From: Rhizobium aethiopicum
Lineage (GTDB): Bacteria > Pseudomonadota > Alphaproteobacteria > Rhizobiales > Rhizobiaceae
NCBI RefSeq assembly: GCF_900094625.1
Contig: NZ_FMAJ01000009.1
Coordinates: forward strand, 62,001-126,000
Direction: 5' to 3'
DNA: 64,000 bases
Part shown: positions 27,968-36,910 of the stretch, piece by piece
How the letters are laid out: each line of letters opens with the position of its first letter
Numbering within the stretch: the first letter of the stretch is position 1
Program-made: the position numbers and the translations under genes
Notes under the pieces: model-generated
Told to the model about the DNA's origin: nothing
The model's database searches: none
What the model saw: only the letters and a program-made list of their open reading frames with translations

Positions 27968-28008
27968 GAACTATCTCCCTATAGGAGCGCACGGAGCCAG
28001 GTACTGAC

Positions 28009-29361
28009 TTAGATCGACTTCAAATACTCGATGAGGTCGCCCTTTTCCTGAGCGCTCAGACTTAACTTCAAATGATCGTCGTAGTGCTCGACGACGTCCT
28101 CGAGCGTGGCAAACCGACCGTCGTGATAGAAGCCGCCCTTGTGGACCTTCTCCACGTTCCACAGGGCCCGCAGCGGCGCTGTCCGGTAGCGGCCATCCGG
28201 TGATCGCATCGCCTGGAAATCGTCTATTCCGATCTCGTCCGCCGTGTGCAGGTTCCAGCCGGGCTCGGTGAAGAGCGGCGGCACATGGCAAGTGGCGCAC
28301 TTGGCCTTATCGTTGAAGAGGGCTTTTCCTTTCTCCGCCGCAGCGCTGTCGAATGTACCGTCCGGCGGCTGCGGAGTGGGCAAGGATAGTTGATAGAAGT
28401 GCAGCGCCGGAAGTTTGGCGGTGATGCGGTCTTCCTTGTCCTGCTTGTGGCCCTGCCTTGTCCTGGCGGCGACCGGATACTTCTCAGCGTCATCCAGCCG
28501 CGGATCGTAGAACACGCCTTTCCCGTGCATCTCGAGATTGCCGACATAGGCGTTCCAGTAGCTAACCGTGCCCCAGGCACCGGTCCAGGTATGGTTATTC
28601 ACGCCCGCCAATCCGAATGCGGGGGGATTGAGCGTCGCCGACGTCTTGCCGTCCGGCCGGAATGCCTTTCCATCCAGGTTGAGTTCGGCGTCAAACTTGC
28701 CCGGCCCCCAAGCCGCAACCGCCTTCTTAACCTCGGCTTCCGGGATTTGCAGCATCTCGGTGAATGCTGTGAGGTCAGGCGCTAGCGCGACGATCGCACC
28801 GATGTCCAGGTCGCGGTTGGGCCAGCCATCCAGCCTATGGCCGATGCCTGGAGCGTAGGCGTCGTCGACTGTCGAATGGCACACCGCGCACTGGATGCCG
28901 ACCGACGTCAGCGTCTTTCCGTCGTCGCCGAAAAATCCGCTAACCCCGACAACGGCATTGGCCTTCAGCAGGAGAAGCGTGCTCGCCGGATCCTCGAGAT
29001 CGACCTCGCCTTTGTCGAGCGCTGCGGCGACGTCCTTCGGAATGGCGTTGACGTCGACCTTCAGACCGAGTTCCAGAGCCTTCTTAGGGCTGAGTCCCGG
29101 CCCCTTGCCACCCAGATTCTCACCCGCGACCGCCTCGTGAAGCTTGAGTTTGCCTCCCCAGAAGTCCTCGCTGCCGAACGTGTCGAAGCGGAATGTCTCG
29201 CGGCCCTCCTCCAGGTATCGTCTGGCCTGGGCGGCCGCCGCCGCATCAAAATCCTTGCCGCCGACTGTGGCTTTTTTGACCGTCTGGGCGGCCGCTGGGA
29301 TCATCGTTGAAGAGAGAAGAAGAAGGAAAAGAGCTACTGTACCACGAGAGCGCAGAGACAT
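28009..29361 (-). CDS. Di-haem cytochrome c, peroxidase-related
   Basis: A 450-residue exported cytochrome with two haem-binding CxxCH motifs: IQCAVCHSTVDD in the first half and AKCATCHVPPLF in the second half. Residues 1-25 form a signal peptide. The C-terminal part resembles the MauG/CcpA type (RYRTAPLRALWNVEKVHKGG, then FYHDGRFATLEDVVEHYDDH). The N-terminal half is longer than in classic cytochrome c peroxidases. GGAGGGA stands six bases before the ATG at 29361. It heads the redox operon; the 299-base gap upstream is AT-rich, probably holds the promoter, and has no gene. Confidence 0.85.
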   Translation of the reverse strand: MSLRSRGTVALFLLLLSSTMIPAAAQTVKKATVGGKDFDAAAAAQARRYLEEGRETFRFDTFGSEDFWGGKLKLHEAVAGENLGGKGPGLSPKKALELGLKVDVNAIPKDVAAALDKGEVDLEDPASTLLLLKANAVVGVSGFFGDDGKTLTSVGIQCAVCHSTVDDAYAPGIGHRLDGWPNRDLDIGAIVALAPDLTAFTEMLQIPEAEVKKAVAAWGPGKFDAELNLDGKAFRPDGKTSATLNPPAFGLAGVNNHTWTGAWGTVSYWNAYVGNLEMHGKGVFYDPRLDDAEKYPVAARTRQGHKQDKEDRITAKLPALHFYQLSLPTPQPPDGTFDSAAAEKGKALFNDKAKCATCHVPPLFTEPGWNLHTADEIGIDDFQAMRSPDGRYRTAPLRALWNVEKVHKGGFYHDGRFATLEDVVEHYDDHLKLSLSAQEKGDLIEYLKSI

Positions 29362-29660
29362 GGAAATCCCTCCACGCAACCGACGTTTTCGGCTGCGCAT
29401 CTGGTTTTACGGCAATGAAAACAGCTCACACCCATCATATTCCAGTATGCTAAAATAGCAATGAGAATAGGGCGATCACTTCACCGCAACCGTGCGGCCA
29501 GGGATACCAGCACAACCAGATTTTTGAGGAGCTTTTTTTTCAAAATTCGACCGCCGGAAGCCCCTCGTTTCAGGATTTTCTCGGCGGTCAACTCGATGCA
29601 ACCCGTTCAAAGAAGGTGCCGAGATACTGACGTAGGTGTCAAAGGTATGTGACGGCCACA

Positions 29661-30944
29661 TCAGATTTTCGAGAGAGCCTGTTCGAGATCGGCGATGATG
29701 TCCTTAACGTCCTCGATGCCGACGGAAAGGCGCACGACATCGGGGCCGGCGCCGGCGGCGATCTTCTGCTCGTCGCTCAACTGCCGGTGCGTCGTCGAGG
29801 CCGGATGGATGACGAGCGAGCGGGTGTCGCCGATATTGGCAAGATGGGAGAAGAGCTCGAGTCCCTCGACCAGCGTCTTGCCAGCCTCATACCCGCCGTG
29901 GACGCCGAAAGTGAAGACGGAGCCTGCGCCCTTCGGCGAGTAACGCTGCTGCAGGGCGTGGTTCGGATCGTCGTCGAGGCCGGCATAATTCACCCAGGCA
30001 ATCTTGCTGTGCGCCTTCAGCCATCTGGCGACGGCGATCGCATTGTCGCTGTGGCGCTGCATCCTGAGAGGCAGTGTTTCGATGCCGGTCAGGATCAGGA
30101 AGGCGTTGAAGGGCGAGATCGCCGGCCCGAGGTCGCGCAGGCCAAGAACCCGGGCGGCGATCGCGAAGGCGAAATTGCCGAAGGTCGCGTGCAGCACCAT
30201 GCCGTTATATTCCGGCCGCGGGCTCGACAGCATCGGGTAATTGCCTGACTTCGACCAGTCGAAGGTGCCGCCGTCGACGATGAGGCCGCCCATGGAATTG
30301 CCGTGGCCGCCGAGAAATTTCGTCAGCGAATGCACGACAATATCGGCGCCGTGCTCGATCGGGCGAATGAGATAGGGTGTTGCCATCGTGTTGTCGACGA
30401 TCAGCGGCAGGCCATGGCGATGCGCGACATCGGCAATGGCGCCGATGTCGACGAAGGTGCCGCCCGGATTGGCAAGGCTTTCGATGAAGATTCCGCGGGT
30501 CTTGTCGTCGATCTGACTTTCGAAGCTCGCCGGATCAACCGAATCGGCCCAGCGCACCTGCCAGCCGAAATTCTCGAAAGCATGGCCGAACTGATTGATC
30601 GAGCCGCCATAGAGCTTGCGGGCGGCGACGAAGTTTTCGCCTGGGCGCATGATGGTGTGGAAGACGATCATCTGCGCCGCGTGGCCGGAAGCGACGGCAA
30701 GCGCCGCCGTGCCGCCTTCGAGCGCGGCGACGCGCTCCTCGAGCACGGCCTGGGTCGGGTTCATGATGCGGGTGTAGATGTTGCCAAAAGCCTGCAGGCC
30801 GAAAAGGGCTGCGGCATGATCGGAGTCATTGAAGACGAAAGCGGTCGTCTGGTAGATCGGCGTTACCCGCGCGCCGGTCGCAGGATCGGGCTGCGCACCG
30901 GCATGGATCGCTAAGGTGTTGAATCCCGGATCATTCTTGGCCAT
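29661..30944 (-). CDS. metY: O-acetylhomoserine sulfhydrylase (PLP enzyme)
   Basis: A 427-residue PLP-dependent enzyme of the Cys/Met metabolism family, which makes homocysteine from O-acetylhomoserine and sulfide. The start [20 protein letters not shown] and [12 protein letters not shown] are typical, and the PLP lysine is in [20 protein letters not shown] around residue 210. Length is normal for MetY-type enzymes. The upstream region does not match the SAM-II riboswitch often seen before rhizobial met genes. CTGGAGGA precedes the ATG at a good distance. Confidence 0.92.
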   Translation of the reverse strand: MAKNDPGFNTLAIHAGAQPDPATGARVTPIYQTTAFVFNDSDHAAALFGLQAFGNIYTRIMNPTQAVLEERVAALEGGTAALAVASGHAAQMIVFHTIMRPGENFVAARKLYGGSINQFGHAFENFGWQVRWADSVDPASFESQIDDKTRGIFIESLANPGGTFVDIGAIADVAHRHGLPLIVDNTMATPYLIRPIEHGADIVVHSLTKFLGGHGNSMGGLIVDGGTFDWSKSGNYPMLSSPRPEYNGMVLHATFGNFAFAIAARVLGLRDLGPAISPFNAFLILTGIETLPLRMQRHSDNAIAVARWLKAHSKIAWVNYAGLDDDPNHALQQRYSPKGAGSVFTFGVHGGYEAGKTLVEGLELFSHLANIGDTRSLVIHPASTTHRQLSDEQKIAAGAGPDVVRLSVGIEDVKDIIADLEQALSKI

Positions 30945-31061
30945 GTCGTCCTCCAGTTATTGCTGACGGGCCGGATCATAGCCTGTCGCCGACGAAAGTT
31001 AATCGCGATCCGTTTCAACACGTGGGCGTTCGGTGGAAAATCCGTCTCAGCGCAGCCCTGC

Positions 31062-31490
31062 TCAGGCAATGAGCCGAGGATATTCGATCGCGGGGCAGCG
31101 GTTCATTACCACCTTGATGCCGGCGGCCTCTGCCTTGGCCGCCGCGGCATCGTCGCGGACACCAAGCTGCGCCCAGATGAACTTCGGCAGCGGCCTCAGC
31201 GCCAATGCCTCCGCGACCACTCCATCGAGATACTCGGAAGCGCGAAAGACATCGACCATATCGATCGGAACCTGAATGTCGGCAAGCCGGGCGTAGACGG
31301 TGCGGCCCTGGATCTGTTTACCCGCCTGCCCCGGATTGACGGGGATGACCTCGTAGCCGCGCGACAGCAGATAGCCCATGACGCCGTTGCTCGGCCGAGC
31401 CGGATTGGGCGAGGCGCCGGTCAGCGCGATGGTCTTTACCGATTGCAGGATTCCGGCGAGGTAATCATCCGTGTAGACGTCGTGATTCAT
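31062..31490 (-). CDS. CoA-binding domain protein (YccU-like)
   Basis: A 142-residue Rossmann-fold protein of the CoA-binding (succinyl-CoA-synthetase-alpha-like) family. The nucleotide loop TIALTGASPNPARPSNGVMG lies at about residues 19-38, and the conserved PVNPGQAGKQIQGRTVYARL and VDVFRASEYLDGVVAEAL follow. The final segment VMNRCPAIEYPRL is the conserved cysteine motif. Exact role unknown. The ATG at 31490 (MNHDVYTDDY) is preferred over an upstream start because family members begin here. Confidence 0.88.
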   Translation of the reverse strand: MNHDVYTDDYLAGILQSVKTIALTGASPNPARPSNGVMGYLLSRGYEVIPVNPGQAGKQIQGRTVYARLADIQVPIDMVDVFRASEYLDGVVAEALALRPLPKFIWAQLGVRDDAAAAKAEAAGIKVVMNRCPAIEYPRLIA

Positions 31491-31607
31491 ATCCGTTTCT
31501 CCATTCCGGGACGGCAATTGAGCATGCCGACATTTTTTTGCATCTCGGTGAAACCGGCTGCCCATGTCTCGCGTATATATGAGTTGAAGAGTCCTGAGGA
31601 TGATTCA

Positions 31608-31931
31608 ATGAGAAAAATTGCTCTTGCTCTCATGCTTGCGCTCGCCGCCTCGCCGGCATGGGCGATCGCGCGCTATAACCCGCTCACCATGAACTGCGCC
31701 AGCGTGCGCGCAGCAATTCACAATCAGGGCGCCGTCATCTTCCGTTACCAGTCTCCTCGCGGGCTGCCGCTTTATGATCGCTACGTCCGCAACAGCAATT
31801 ACTGTGACGCGACCGATTATGCGGAATGGACGCATATCCCGGCAAAGGACGATCCCCGTTGCCCGGTCCTGAACTGCCAAAGCATCGACAACCTTGACGG
31901 GATGCTGTTCGTTCCGCATCATCAGCTGTGA
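31608..31931 (+). CDS. Small exported cysteine-containing protein
   Basis: A 107-residue protein with a clear signal peptide (MRKIALALMLALAASPAWAI). The mature part has MNCASVRAAIHNQGAVIFRY, SNYCDATDYAEW and DPRCPVLNCQSID, with four cysteines that may form two disulfides. The core NCASVRAAIxNQGAVIFRYQS is one I recall from rhizobial small secreted proteins annotated as hypothetical. GAGGA lies ten bases before the ATG. It faces away from the CoA-binding protein gene and has no clear partner. Confidence 0.75.
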   Translation: MRKIALALMLALAASPAWAIARYNPLTMNCASVRAAIHNQGAVIFRYQSPRGLPLYDRYVRNSNYCDATDYAEWTHIPAKDDPRCPVLNCQSIDNLDGMLFVPHHQL

Positions 31932-32402
31932 CGTCTTTGCCATCGTGAGCCCGGTAGGCACCGTACGCCTTTCGCGTTTGCGCAAGGCTTTTGGCTCAAT
32001 CTCGCGCTGCGATTTCTTTTGGAGACAACAACCACAAGATTTGTTTTTCCCGTATGTCAAAGTTATAGAATAATATCTGTATTTCAGCAACATAGAGAGA
32101 TCCGCTCGGCAGTCGCTCTGGCAAGTTCCCCTTTTTGTTCCCATTAAAGTCACCTTACGTTCTCGCGTCCATTAGAAACATCTCATAGTTGAGAAGATCG
32201 TCTGGATTGAACGCATGTCGCGCGCACGTAAAACTTGTCCACGGAACCCGTCATTGTTTGGATGTTGAAAGGGTGGTATGAGAGATCGGAGCGCACCGCG
32301 ACCGCGGCGATGCGTTTTCGTGCAAATCCCAGTTGTCTTTCCAGAAGTTTGCCCCGCCGGGGCGAAGCGCCTGGCCTTCTCCCGTAGCACTGGATTCATC
32401 CC
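31932..32402. other. 471-base gap without a gene
   Basis: The stretch between the small exported protein and the EamA transporter has a lower GC part near 32010-32110 and no open frame with convincing coding character, no tRNA, and no clear terminator hairpin. It probably holds the promoter of the transporter gene. Confidence 0.5.
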
Positions 32403-33239
32403 TTGCCTCTCGACGTCATCCTGCTCGTCCTGTTCGGTGCGTTGCTGCATGCGACTTGGAACGCGATTGTCAAAGCTGGAAGCGATAAATCCCTTGATGC
32501 GGCGCTGATTTCGGCCGGCGGCGCTGTCTCGGCATTGCCGTTTCTGGCATTTCTGCCGTTGCCGCAAAGCGCGGCCTGGCCCTTTATCGGCGCTTCCGCC
32601 ATCCTCCAGTTCGCCTATTTCCAGCTGGTCGCCGCAGCCTATCGGGTCGGTGACATCGGCCTCGTTTATCCGCTGATGCGTGGTTGCGCGCCGTTGCTGA
32701 TCGCCGCGACAAGCGGTGTCGTCCTGCAGGAAAATCTTTCCGGCGCCGCTCTCGCCGGCATCATGACGATCTCAGCCGGCGTGCTGACGCTTGCTCTGGA
32801 GGCGCGGCGCAACAGCAGCCGCGCGGTCGTGCTCTCCATGGCGAATGCCGTCGTCATCGCCAGCTACACCTATGTCGACGGCATCGGCGCGCGCCTTTCC
32901 GGCAATGCAGTATCCTATACTTTGTGGATGTCTCTGCTGCCGCCCATCCTGCTGTTTTCCTGGGCGGCCTCCAAGCGCGGCAGCTTGACGGTGCTGCGTC
33001 ACGTGCGCCGCAACTGGTGGCGCGGCCTTATCGGCGGCGCGGGCTCGATCGCATCCTATGGGCTGGCGCTCTGGGCGATGACGAAGGCGCCGGTGGCGAC
33101 CGTAGCGGCTCTGCGCGAGACCGCGATCCTCTTTGCACTGGTGATCTCGGTTACGGTCTTCAAGGAAAAGGCCAGCATCTGGCGCTACGTCGCCGGCACG
33201 GTCATCGCGATCGGAGGTCTGCTTCTGAAACTCGCCTGA
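32403..33239 (+). CDS. EamA/DMT family transporter
   Basis: A 278-residue inner-membrane protein with about ten hydrophobic helices in two EamA repeats, beginning ILLVLFGALLHATWNAIVKA and ending AGTVIAIGGLLLKLA. The substrate is unknown. It is distinct from the RibN protein at 12561 and has no riboswitch. The start TTG at 32403 is weakly supported, since no good ribosome binding site is seen. The stop is directly adjacent to the stop of the convergent enoyl-CoA hydratase gene, with no base between. Confidence 0.85.
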   Translation: MPLDVILLVLFGALLHATWNAIVKAGSDKSLDAALISAGGAVSALPFLAFLPLPQSAAWPFIGASAILQFAYFQLVAAAYRVGDIGLVYPLMRGCAPLLIAATSGVVLQENLSGAALAGIMTISAGVLTLALEARRNSSRAVVLSMANAVVIASYTYVDGIGARLSGNAVSYTLWMSLLPPILLFSWAASKRGSLTVLRHVRRNWWRGLIGGAGSIASYGLALWAMTKAPVATVAALRETAILFALVISVTVFKEKASIWRYVAGTVIAIGGLLLKLA

Positions 33240-34067
33240 TCATTCGCCCTTCCATTCCGGGTTGCGCTTGCCGAGGAAGGCGCCAATCCCTTCCTGCGCA
33301 TCCGACGTCAGCATGTTCTCTACCATCACCCTGGCGGCATAATCATAAGCCGCCTCCACCGGCAGTTCGAGCTGCCGATGAAATGCTTCCTTGCCGATTT
33401 TCAGAATCAACGGCGATTTTCCGGCGATCACGGCGGCATATTTGGAAACCACCTGCGCCAGATATTGCTTCGGCACGATGCGGTTGACGAGGCCGAAATC
33501 CTTGGCGGTCGAGGCGTCGATCGTCTCGCCGGTCAAGAGCATCTCCATCGCCTGCTTGCGGTGCGCGGCACGGGAAACGGCCACCATCGGCGTCGAGCAG
33601 AACAGGCCGATATTGACGCCCGGCGTGCAGAACGTCGACGTGTCGGTGCAGATCGCCAGATCGCAGGATGCGACGAGCTGACAGCCTGCAGCCGTTGCAA
33701 GCCCATCGACCTCGGCGATGACAGGCTTTGGCAGACGCGTGATCTTCAGCATCAAGTCGGCGCAGAGCCGGAAGCTTTTCTCGAAGAAAGCGGCGCCTTG
33801 ATCGTCGTCGACGCGGTGAGCCGTAAGTTCCTTGAGGTCATGGCCGGCGGAAAAGACGGTGCCGGTGGAGGCGATGACGACCACCCGCACATCCAAATCC
33901 GCCTCCGCCTTTTCGAGTTCGGCCATCAGCGCTTCGAGAAGCGCGATCGAAAGCGCATTGGCCGGCGGGTCGTTAAGCACGAGCCGCAGCACACCGTCGC
34001 GCATCGAGCGAAGCAACAATCCGTCCGTTCTCTCCACTTCCTTTGGGAAGGATACGATTTCGGCCAT
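33240..34067 (-). CDS. Enoyl-CoA hydratase/isomerase family protein
   Basis: A 275-residue crotonase-fold protein. The CoA-binding oxyanion-hole segments are FSAGHDLKELTAHRVD (about residues 75-90) and LATAAGCQLVASCDLAICTD (about 128-147). The Glu residues needed for classic hydratase activity are not clearly conserved: the second segment reads CQLVAS and the loop after it reads GVNIGLF. It may therefore be an isomerase or another crotonase. The ATG at 34067 (MAEIVSFPKE) follows AGGGAG; a longer in-frame start is unlikely. Confidence 0.88.
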   Translation of the reverse strand: MAEIVSFPKEVERTDGLLLRSMRDGVLRLVLNDPPANALSIALLEALMAELEKAEADLDVRVVVIASTGTVFSAGHDLKELTAHRVDDDQGAAFFEKSFRLCADLMLKITRLPKPVIAEVDGLATAAGCQLVASCDLAICTDTSTFCTPGVNIGLFCSTPMVAVSRAAHRKQAMEMLLTGETIDASTAKDFGLVNRIVPKQYLAQVVSKYAAVIAGKSPLILKIGKEAFHRQLELPVEAAYDYAARVMVENMLTSDAQEGIGAFLGKRNPEWKGE

Positions 34068-34165
34068 GATGGTGCTCCCTGCGCTCGATTTCCACCGATC
34101 CGTTTTGCCACAAGGCGCTGCCGATTTCGAGCAGGATCCTGCCCTGCCCGCTGCTGCCCTCGTGG

Positions 34166-34396
34166 TCAAACCCAGAACCATGATTTCGACGTCTCTGCCT
34201 TCGCCTGCGCGGAGGTCAGGCCGATATCGCGAAGCTCGTCATCGGTGAGTTCCGAAAGCCTGCGGCGGCTGCGACGCTTTTCGAGCCGACGCTCGATGGC
34301 CGCCAGAAGGCGGCGGCCCCGGCGCGCCGTCGCGCGAAATTTCAGCCAAAGGGTGCCAGGCCGTGTCTCTAGGATTTCGCCGAATTCCCCGATCAT
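34166..34396 (-). CDS. DUF1127 family small protein
   Basis: A 76-residue very basic protein whose C-terminal half is the DUF1127 domain (RRLSELTDDELRDIGLTSAQ). Short DUF1127 proteins of Agrobacterium and other Rhizobiales have been linked to RNA binding and to phosphate and carbon metabolism; this longer type is less studied. The N-terminal 40 residues are arginine-rich (FRATARRGRRLLAAIERRLE). It is divergent from the LysR gene at 34490, 93 bases away, which might control it. Confidence 0.75.
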   Translation of the reverse strand: MIGEFGEILETRPGTLWLKFRATARRGRRLLAAIERRLEKRRSRRRLSELTDDELRDIGLTSAQAKAETSKSWFWV

Positions 34397-34489
34397 CTCT
34401 TCATCCTCTCGCAACGGAGGAAAGATGCGCTGGAAGGTGCAACAAAAGAAGCTTATGGGTATTATGATATGTATAAGGACTTCTTTGGT

Positions 34490-35368
34490 ATGGCTCTTAA
34501 TCTCGATCAGCTCGCGACCTTCATCAATGTCGCCGATCTCGGAAGCTTTACGGCTGCCGCCGACAAGGAAGGCGTAACGCAACCGGCCGTAAGCCTGCAG
34601 ATCAAGGGGCTCGAACAGCGGCTCGGCGTCAGGCTGATCGAGCGCGTCGGACGGCGGGCGCAACCGACGGCAGCGGGCCTCGACCTGCTTTCGCACGCAA
34701 GACGCCTGCTTCAGGAAGCGGGCGCGGCGGAAGAAGCGATGATGCCGCACAGGGATGGCGCCAGCGGCAGGGTGCGCATCGGTAGCGGCGGCACCGCCTC
34801 GATCCACTTGCTCCCGCGCGCCATCGCCGCCGCCCGGAAATCCATGCCCGGCCTCGAAATCACCGTCTCCATCGGCAATGCCGACGACATTTTGCGTGAT
34901 CTGGAAGCCAACAGTCTCGACATCGCCGTCGTCGCCCTGCCGGCATCGGGACGGAACTTCGAGATCGAACCCTTCTACGAGGAAGAATTGCTGGCTGTCG
35001 CGCCCGCGGGCAGTTCCGTGCCCGAGGGCGGACCGGACGCCGCCTTCATGCGCGACAGGACGCTGCTGCTTTACGAGGGTGGCAATACGAGGCGGGCAAT
35101 CGACGCGTGGCTGAGCGCTCCGGATACAAAGGTCCGACCGGCGATGGAATTCGGCAGTATCGAGGCGATCAAGGAGCTGGTGGCGGTCGGACTCGGCTGG
35201 TCGATCCTGCCGGGGCTGGCGGTGAAGCGCGACCGCGCCGGCCTCCTGACGACATCGTCGCTGCAGCCGAACCTGACACGCCGCCTCGGCATGGTCCTTC
35301 GCCGGGACAAACATCTGACACGCGGTCTTCGGGAAATGATAAAGTGCCTGCGTGCATTCGACGATTAG
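34490..35368 (+). CDS. LysR family transcriptional regulator
   Basis: A 292-residue LysR-type regulator. The helix-turn-helix is in residues 1-60 (FINVADLGSFTAAADKEGVT, then KGLEQRLGVRLIERVGRR). The effector domain contains VRIGSGGTASIHLLPRAIAA and ends with RRDKHLTRGLREMIKCLRAF. The ATG at 34490 (MALNLDQLAT) was chosen since LysR proteins normally begin there and AAGGAC is upstream; a start seven codons earlier is possible. It is divergent from the DUF1127 gene. Confidence 0.92.
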   Translation: MALNLDQLATFINVADLGSFTAAADKEGVTQPAVSLQIKGLEQRLGVRLIERVGRRAQPTAAGLDLLSHARRLLQEAGAAEEAMMPHRDGASGRVRIGSGGTASIHLLPRAIAAARKSMPGLEITVSIGNADDILRDLEANSLDIAVVALPASGRNFEIEPFYEEELLAVAPAGSSVPEGGPDAAFMRDRTLLLYEGGNTRRAIDAWLSAPDTKVRPAMEFGSIEAIKELVAVGLGWSILPGLAVKRDRAGLLTTSSLQPNLTRRLGMVLRRDKHLTRGLREMIKCLRAFDD

Positions 35369-35524
35369 TTTTCGATCGCCAGATGCTCTCTGAAACCGGC
35401 AGGGGGAAGCTAAAAATGCCAAACACGGCAGATCTTCCGACGACAAATGTGAGGTAGCACAACACCACATCTGTAAGAGATTGTTTTTACTTACGATTTT
35501 TTCTAGGGTCCGCGAAAGCCGATA

Positions 35525-35553
35525 TTGACCCTATGTCACATTCGCTTTATACA
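35525..35553 (+). promoter_or_regulatory. Promoter of rplM-rpsI
   Basis: TTGACC (35525-35530) and TATACA (35548-35553) with a 17-base spacer, about 120 bases upstream of rplM. A strong housekeeping promoter is expected here; the long 5' leader could allow autoregulation by L13, which is known in other bacteria. Confidence 0.6.
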
Positions 35554-35674
35554 CCGCGCCAGAACGCAGCCTGTCCGGGCTGCTTTCTTTTTGGCAGGTT
35601 CGCGCTTGCCAATCCAAGCAACAAGAAACGCCCTTCATGCCTTCGGGCCAGGGTCCCAAAAGAGAGTATTCACT

Positions 35675-36139
35675 ATGGCAACCTTCTCTCAGAAGCCTGC
35701 AGAGGTGGAGAAGAAGTGGGTGATCATCGACGCCGAAGGGCTGGTCGTTGGCCGTCTCGCTTCCATCATCGCTATGCGCCTGCGCGGCAAGCACAAGGCA
35801 ACCTTCACACCCCACGTTGACGACGGCGACAACGTCATCGTCATCAATGCCGACAAGGTCGTTTTCACCGGCAAGAAGTATTCCGACAAGGTCTACTACT
35901 GGCACACCGGTTATGCCGGCGGCATCAAGGAACGCACCGCACGCCAGATCATCGAAGGCCGCTTCCCGGAGCGTGTCCTCGAAAAGGCGGTCGAACGCAT
36001 GGTTCCGCGCGGCCCGCTCGGCCGTCGCCAGATGAAGAACCTGCGCGTCTACGCCGGCTCCAACCATCCCCATGAAGCCCAGCAGCCGGTCGCCCTCGAC
36101 GTTGCCGCGCTCAACAAAAAGAACGTAAGGAGCGCCTGA
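35675..36139 (+). CDS. rplM: 50S ribosomal protein L13
   Basis: L13 is an early-assembly protein of the large subunit. The 154-residue protein has [38 protein letters not shown], the [22 protein letters not shown] block and [16 protein letters not shown], all family-typical. The ATG at 35675 is the expected start. It is two bases from rpsI, which it precedes as in most bacteria. Confidence 0.98.
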   Translation: MATFSQKPAEVEKKWVIIDAEGLVVGRLASIIAMRLRGKHKATFTPHVDDGDNVIVINADKVVFTGKKYSDKVYYWHTGYAGGIKERTARQIIEGRFPERVLEKAVERMVPRGPLGRRQMKNLRVYAGSNHPHEAQQPVALDVAALNKKNVRSA

Positions 36140-36141
36140 TC

Positions 36142-36609
36142 ATGGCTGACCTCTCCTCCCTGAAGGACCTCGGCACGGCTTCCGAAGCTGCTGCTCCGGC
36201 CCATGTCCGCAAGGTCGATTCGCTCGGCCGCTCCTACGCCACCGGCAAGCGCAAGAACGCTGTCGCCCGCGTCTGGGTCAAGCCGGGCTCCGGCAAGATC
36301 ATCATCAACGGCAAGGAATTCGCGGAATATTTCGCCCGTCCGGTGCTGCAGATGATCCTGCGCCAGCCGATCGTCGCGGCTGCCCGTGATGGCCAGTTCG
36401 ACATCGTCGCAACCGTTGCCGGCGGCGGCCTGTCCGGCCAGGCCGGTGCGGTTCGCCACGGCCTCTCCAAGGCGCTGACCTACTTCGAACCGGGCCTGCG
36501 CTCGGTGCTGAAGAAGGGCGGCTTCCTGACCCGCGACAGCCGCGTCGTCGAACGCAAGAAGTACGGCAAGGCGAAGGCCCGCCGTTCGTTCCAGTTCTCC
36601 AAGCGTTGA
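36142..36609 (+). CDS. rpsI: 30S ribosomal protein S9
   Basis: S9 contacts P-site tRNA through its C-terminal tail. The 155-residue protein has an N-terminal rhizobial extension, then [20 protein letters not shown] (residues about 34-53), [19 protein letters not shown], and ends in the expected [17 protein letters not shown] precedes the ATG by nine bases. An intrinsic terminator follows 24 bases after the stop. Confidence 0.98.
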   Translation: MADLSSLKDLGTASEAAAPAHVRKVDSLGRSYATGKRKNAVARVWVKPGSGKIIINGKEFAEYFARPVLQMILRQPIVAAARDGQFDIVATVAGGGLSGQAGAVRHGLSKALTYFEPGLRSVLKKGGFLTRDSRVVERKKYGKAKARRSFQFSKR

Positions 36610-36633
36610 TCGCTTCGGACAGACGGAATTACG

Positions 36634-36658
36634 AAGGCCGGGGAAACCCGGCCTTTTT
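36634..36658 (+). terminator. Intrinsic terminator of rplM-rpsI
   Basis: AAGGCCGGG-GAAA-CCCGGCCTT, a nine-base perfect stem with a GAAA loop, is followed by TTTGTTTG. It ends the ribosomal operon. Confidence 0.92.
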
Positions 36659-36783
36659 GTTTGCTGGTTTGAAGGAACTCCTGGGATCGCCTGCGCCGGC
36701 CACCATTGCCGCATCCCGGTTCTGCTGGTAGAAATCCGGCAAAGCGCTTCGCGAACGGGCGAACCCGCAGCCAAGGTCGCATC

Positions 36784-36813
36784 ATGGGAACAACCAAGTC
36801 CGCAGACAACTAA
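36784..36813 (+). CDS. Leader peptide of the CmlA-like gene (probable drug-sensing attenuator)
   Basis: A nine-codon open frame, MGTTKSADN, with AAGG about seven bases before its ATG. It resembles the cmlA leader peptide of transposon Tn1696, which I recall as MSTSKNADK: the pattern M-x-T-x-K-x-A-D is shared, including the Ala7-Asp8 pair. Chloramphenicol is known to stall ribosomes best with alanine at the penultimate position. The stop codon is followed without a gap by an 11-bp hairpin, and the next large gene is a CmlA/FloR homologue. All this suggests translation attenuation. The homology call is from memory and the switch is inference. Confidence 0.65.
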   Translation: MGTTKSADN

Positions 36814-36841
36814 GCCGCAACAACTGCGCTGTTGTTGCGGC
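36814..36841 (+). promoter_or_regulatory. Attenuator hairpin after the leader peptide
   Basis: GCCGCAACAAC (36814-36824) pairs perfectly with GTTGTTGCGGC (36831-36841) around a six-base loop. It begins right after the leader stop codon, so a ribosome stalled near codon 8 would cover and melt the left arm. A second stem, ATCTGTC (36842-36848) with GACAGAT (36869-36875), abuts it. The right arm has no clear Shine-Dalgarno, so how it controls the main gene is not settled. Confidence 0.6.
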
Positions 36842-36910
36842 ATCTGTCCCAGCAAATCCTGATGAAAAGACAGATTGCCGCCGAATGAATCATTTGAGCG
36901 GATCTTACCC

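Noticed and set aside
30945-31061. Possible SAM-II riboswitch before the metY-like gene
   Set aside because: SAM-II elements are common before rhizobial met genes, but the conserved GGTGATTTG and GCCACGTTAAAC-like blocks are absent here.
31605-32153. 182-codon minus-strand frame over the small exported protein and the gap
   Set aside because: It is antisense to a gene with a clear signal peptide and ribosome binding site, and its composition shows no domain.
33240-34181. N-terminal extension of the enoyl-CoA hydratase-like protein
   Set aside because: The extra 38 residues have no family support; AGGGAG stands before the ATG at 34067.
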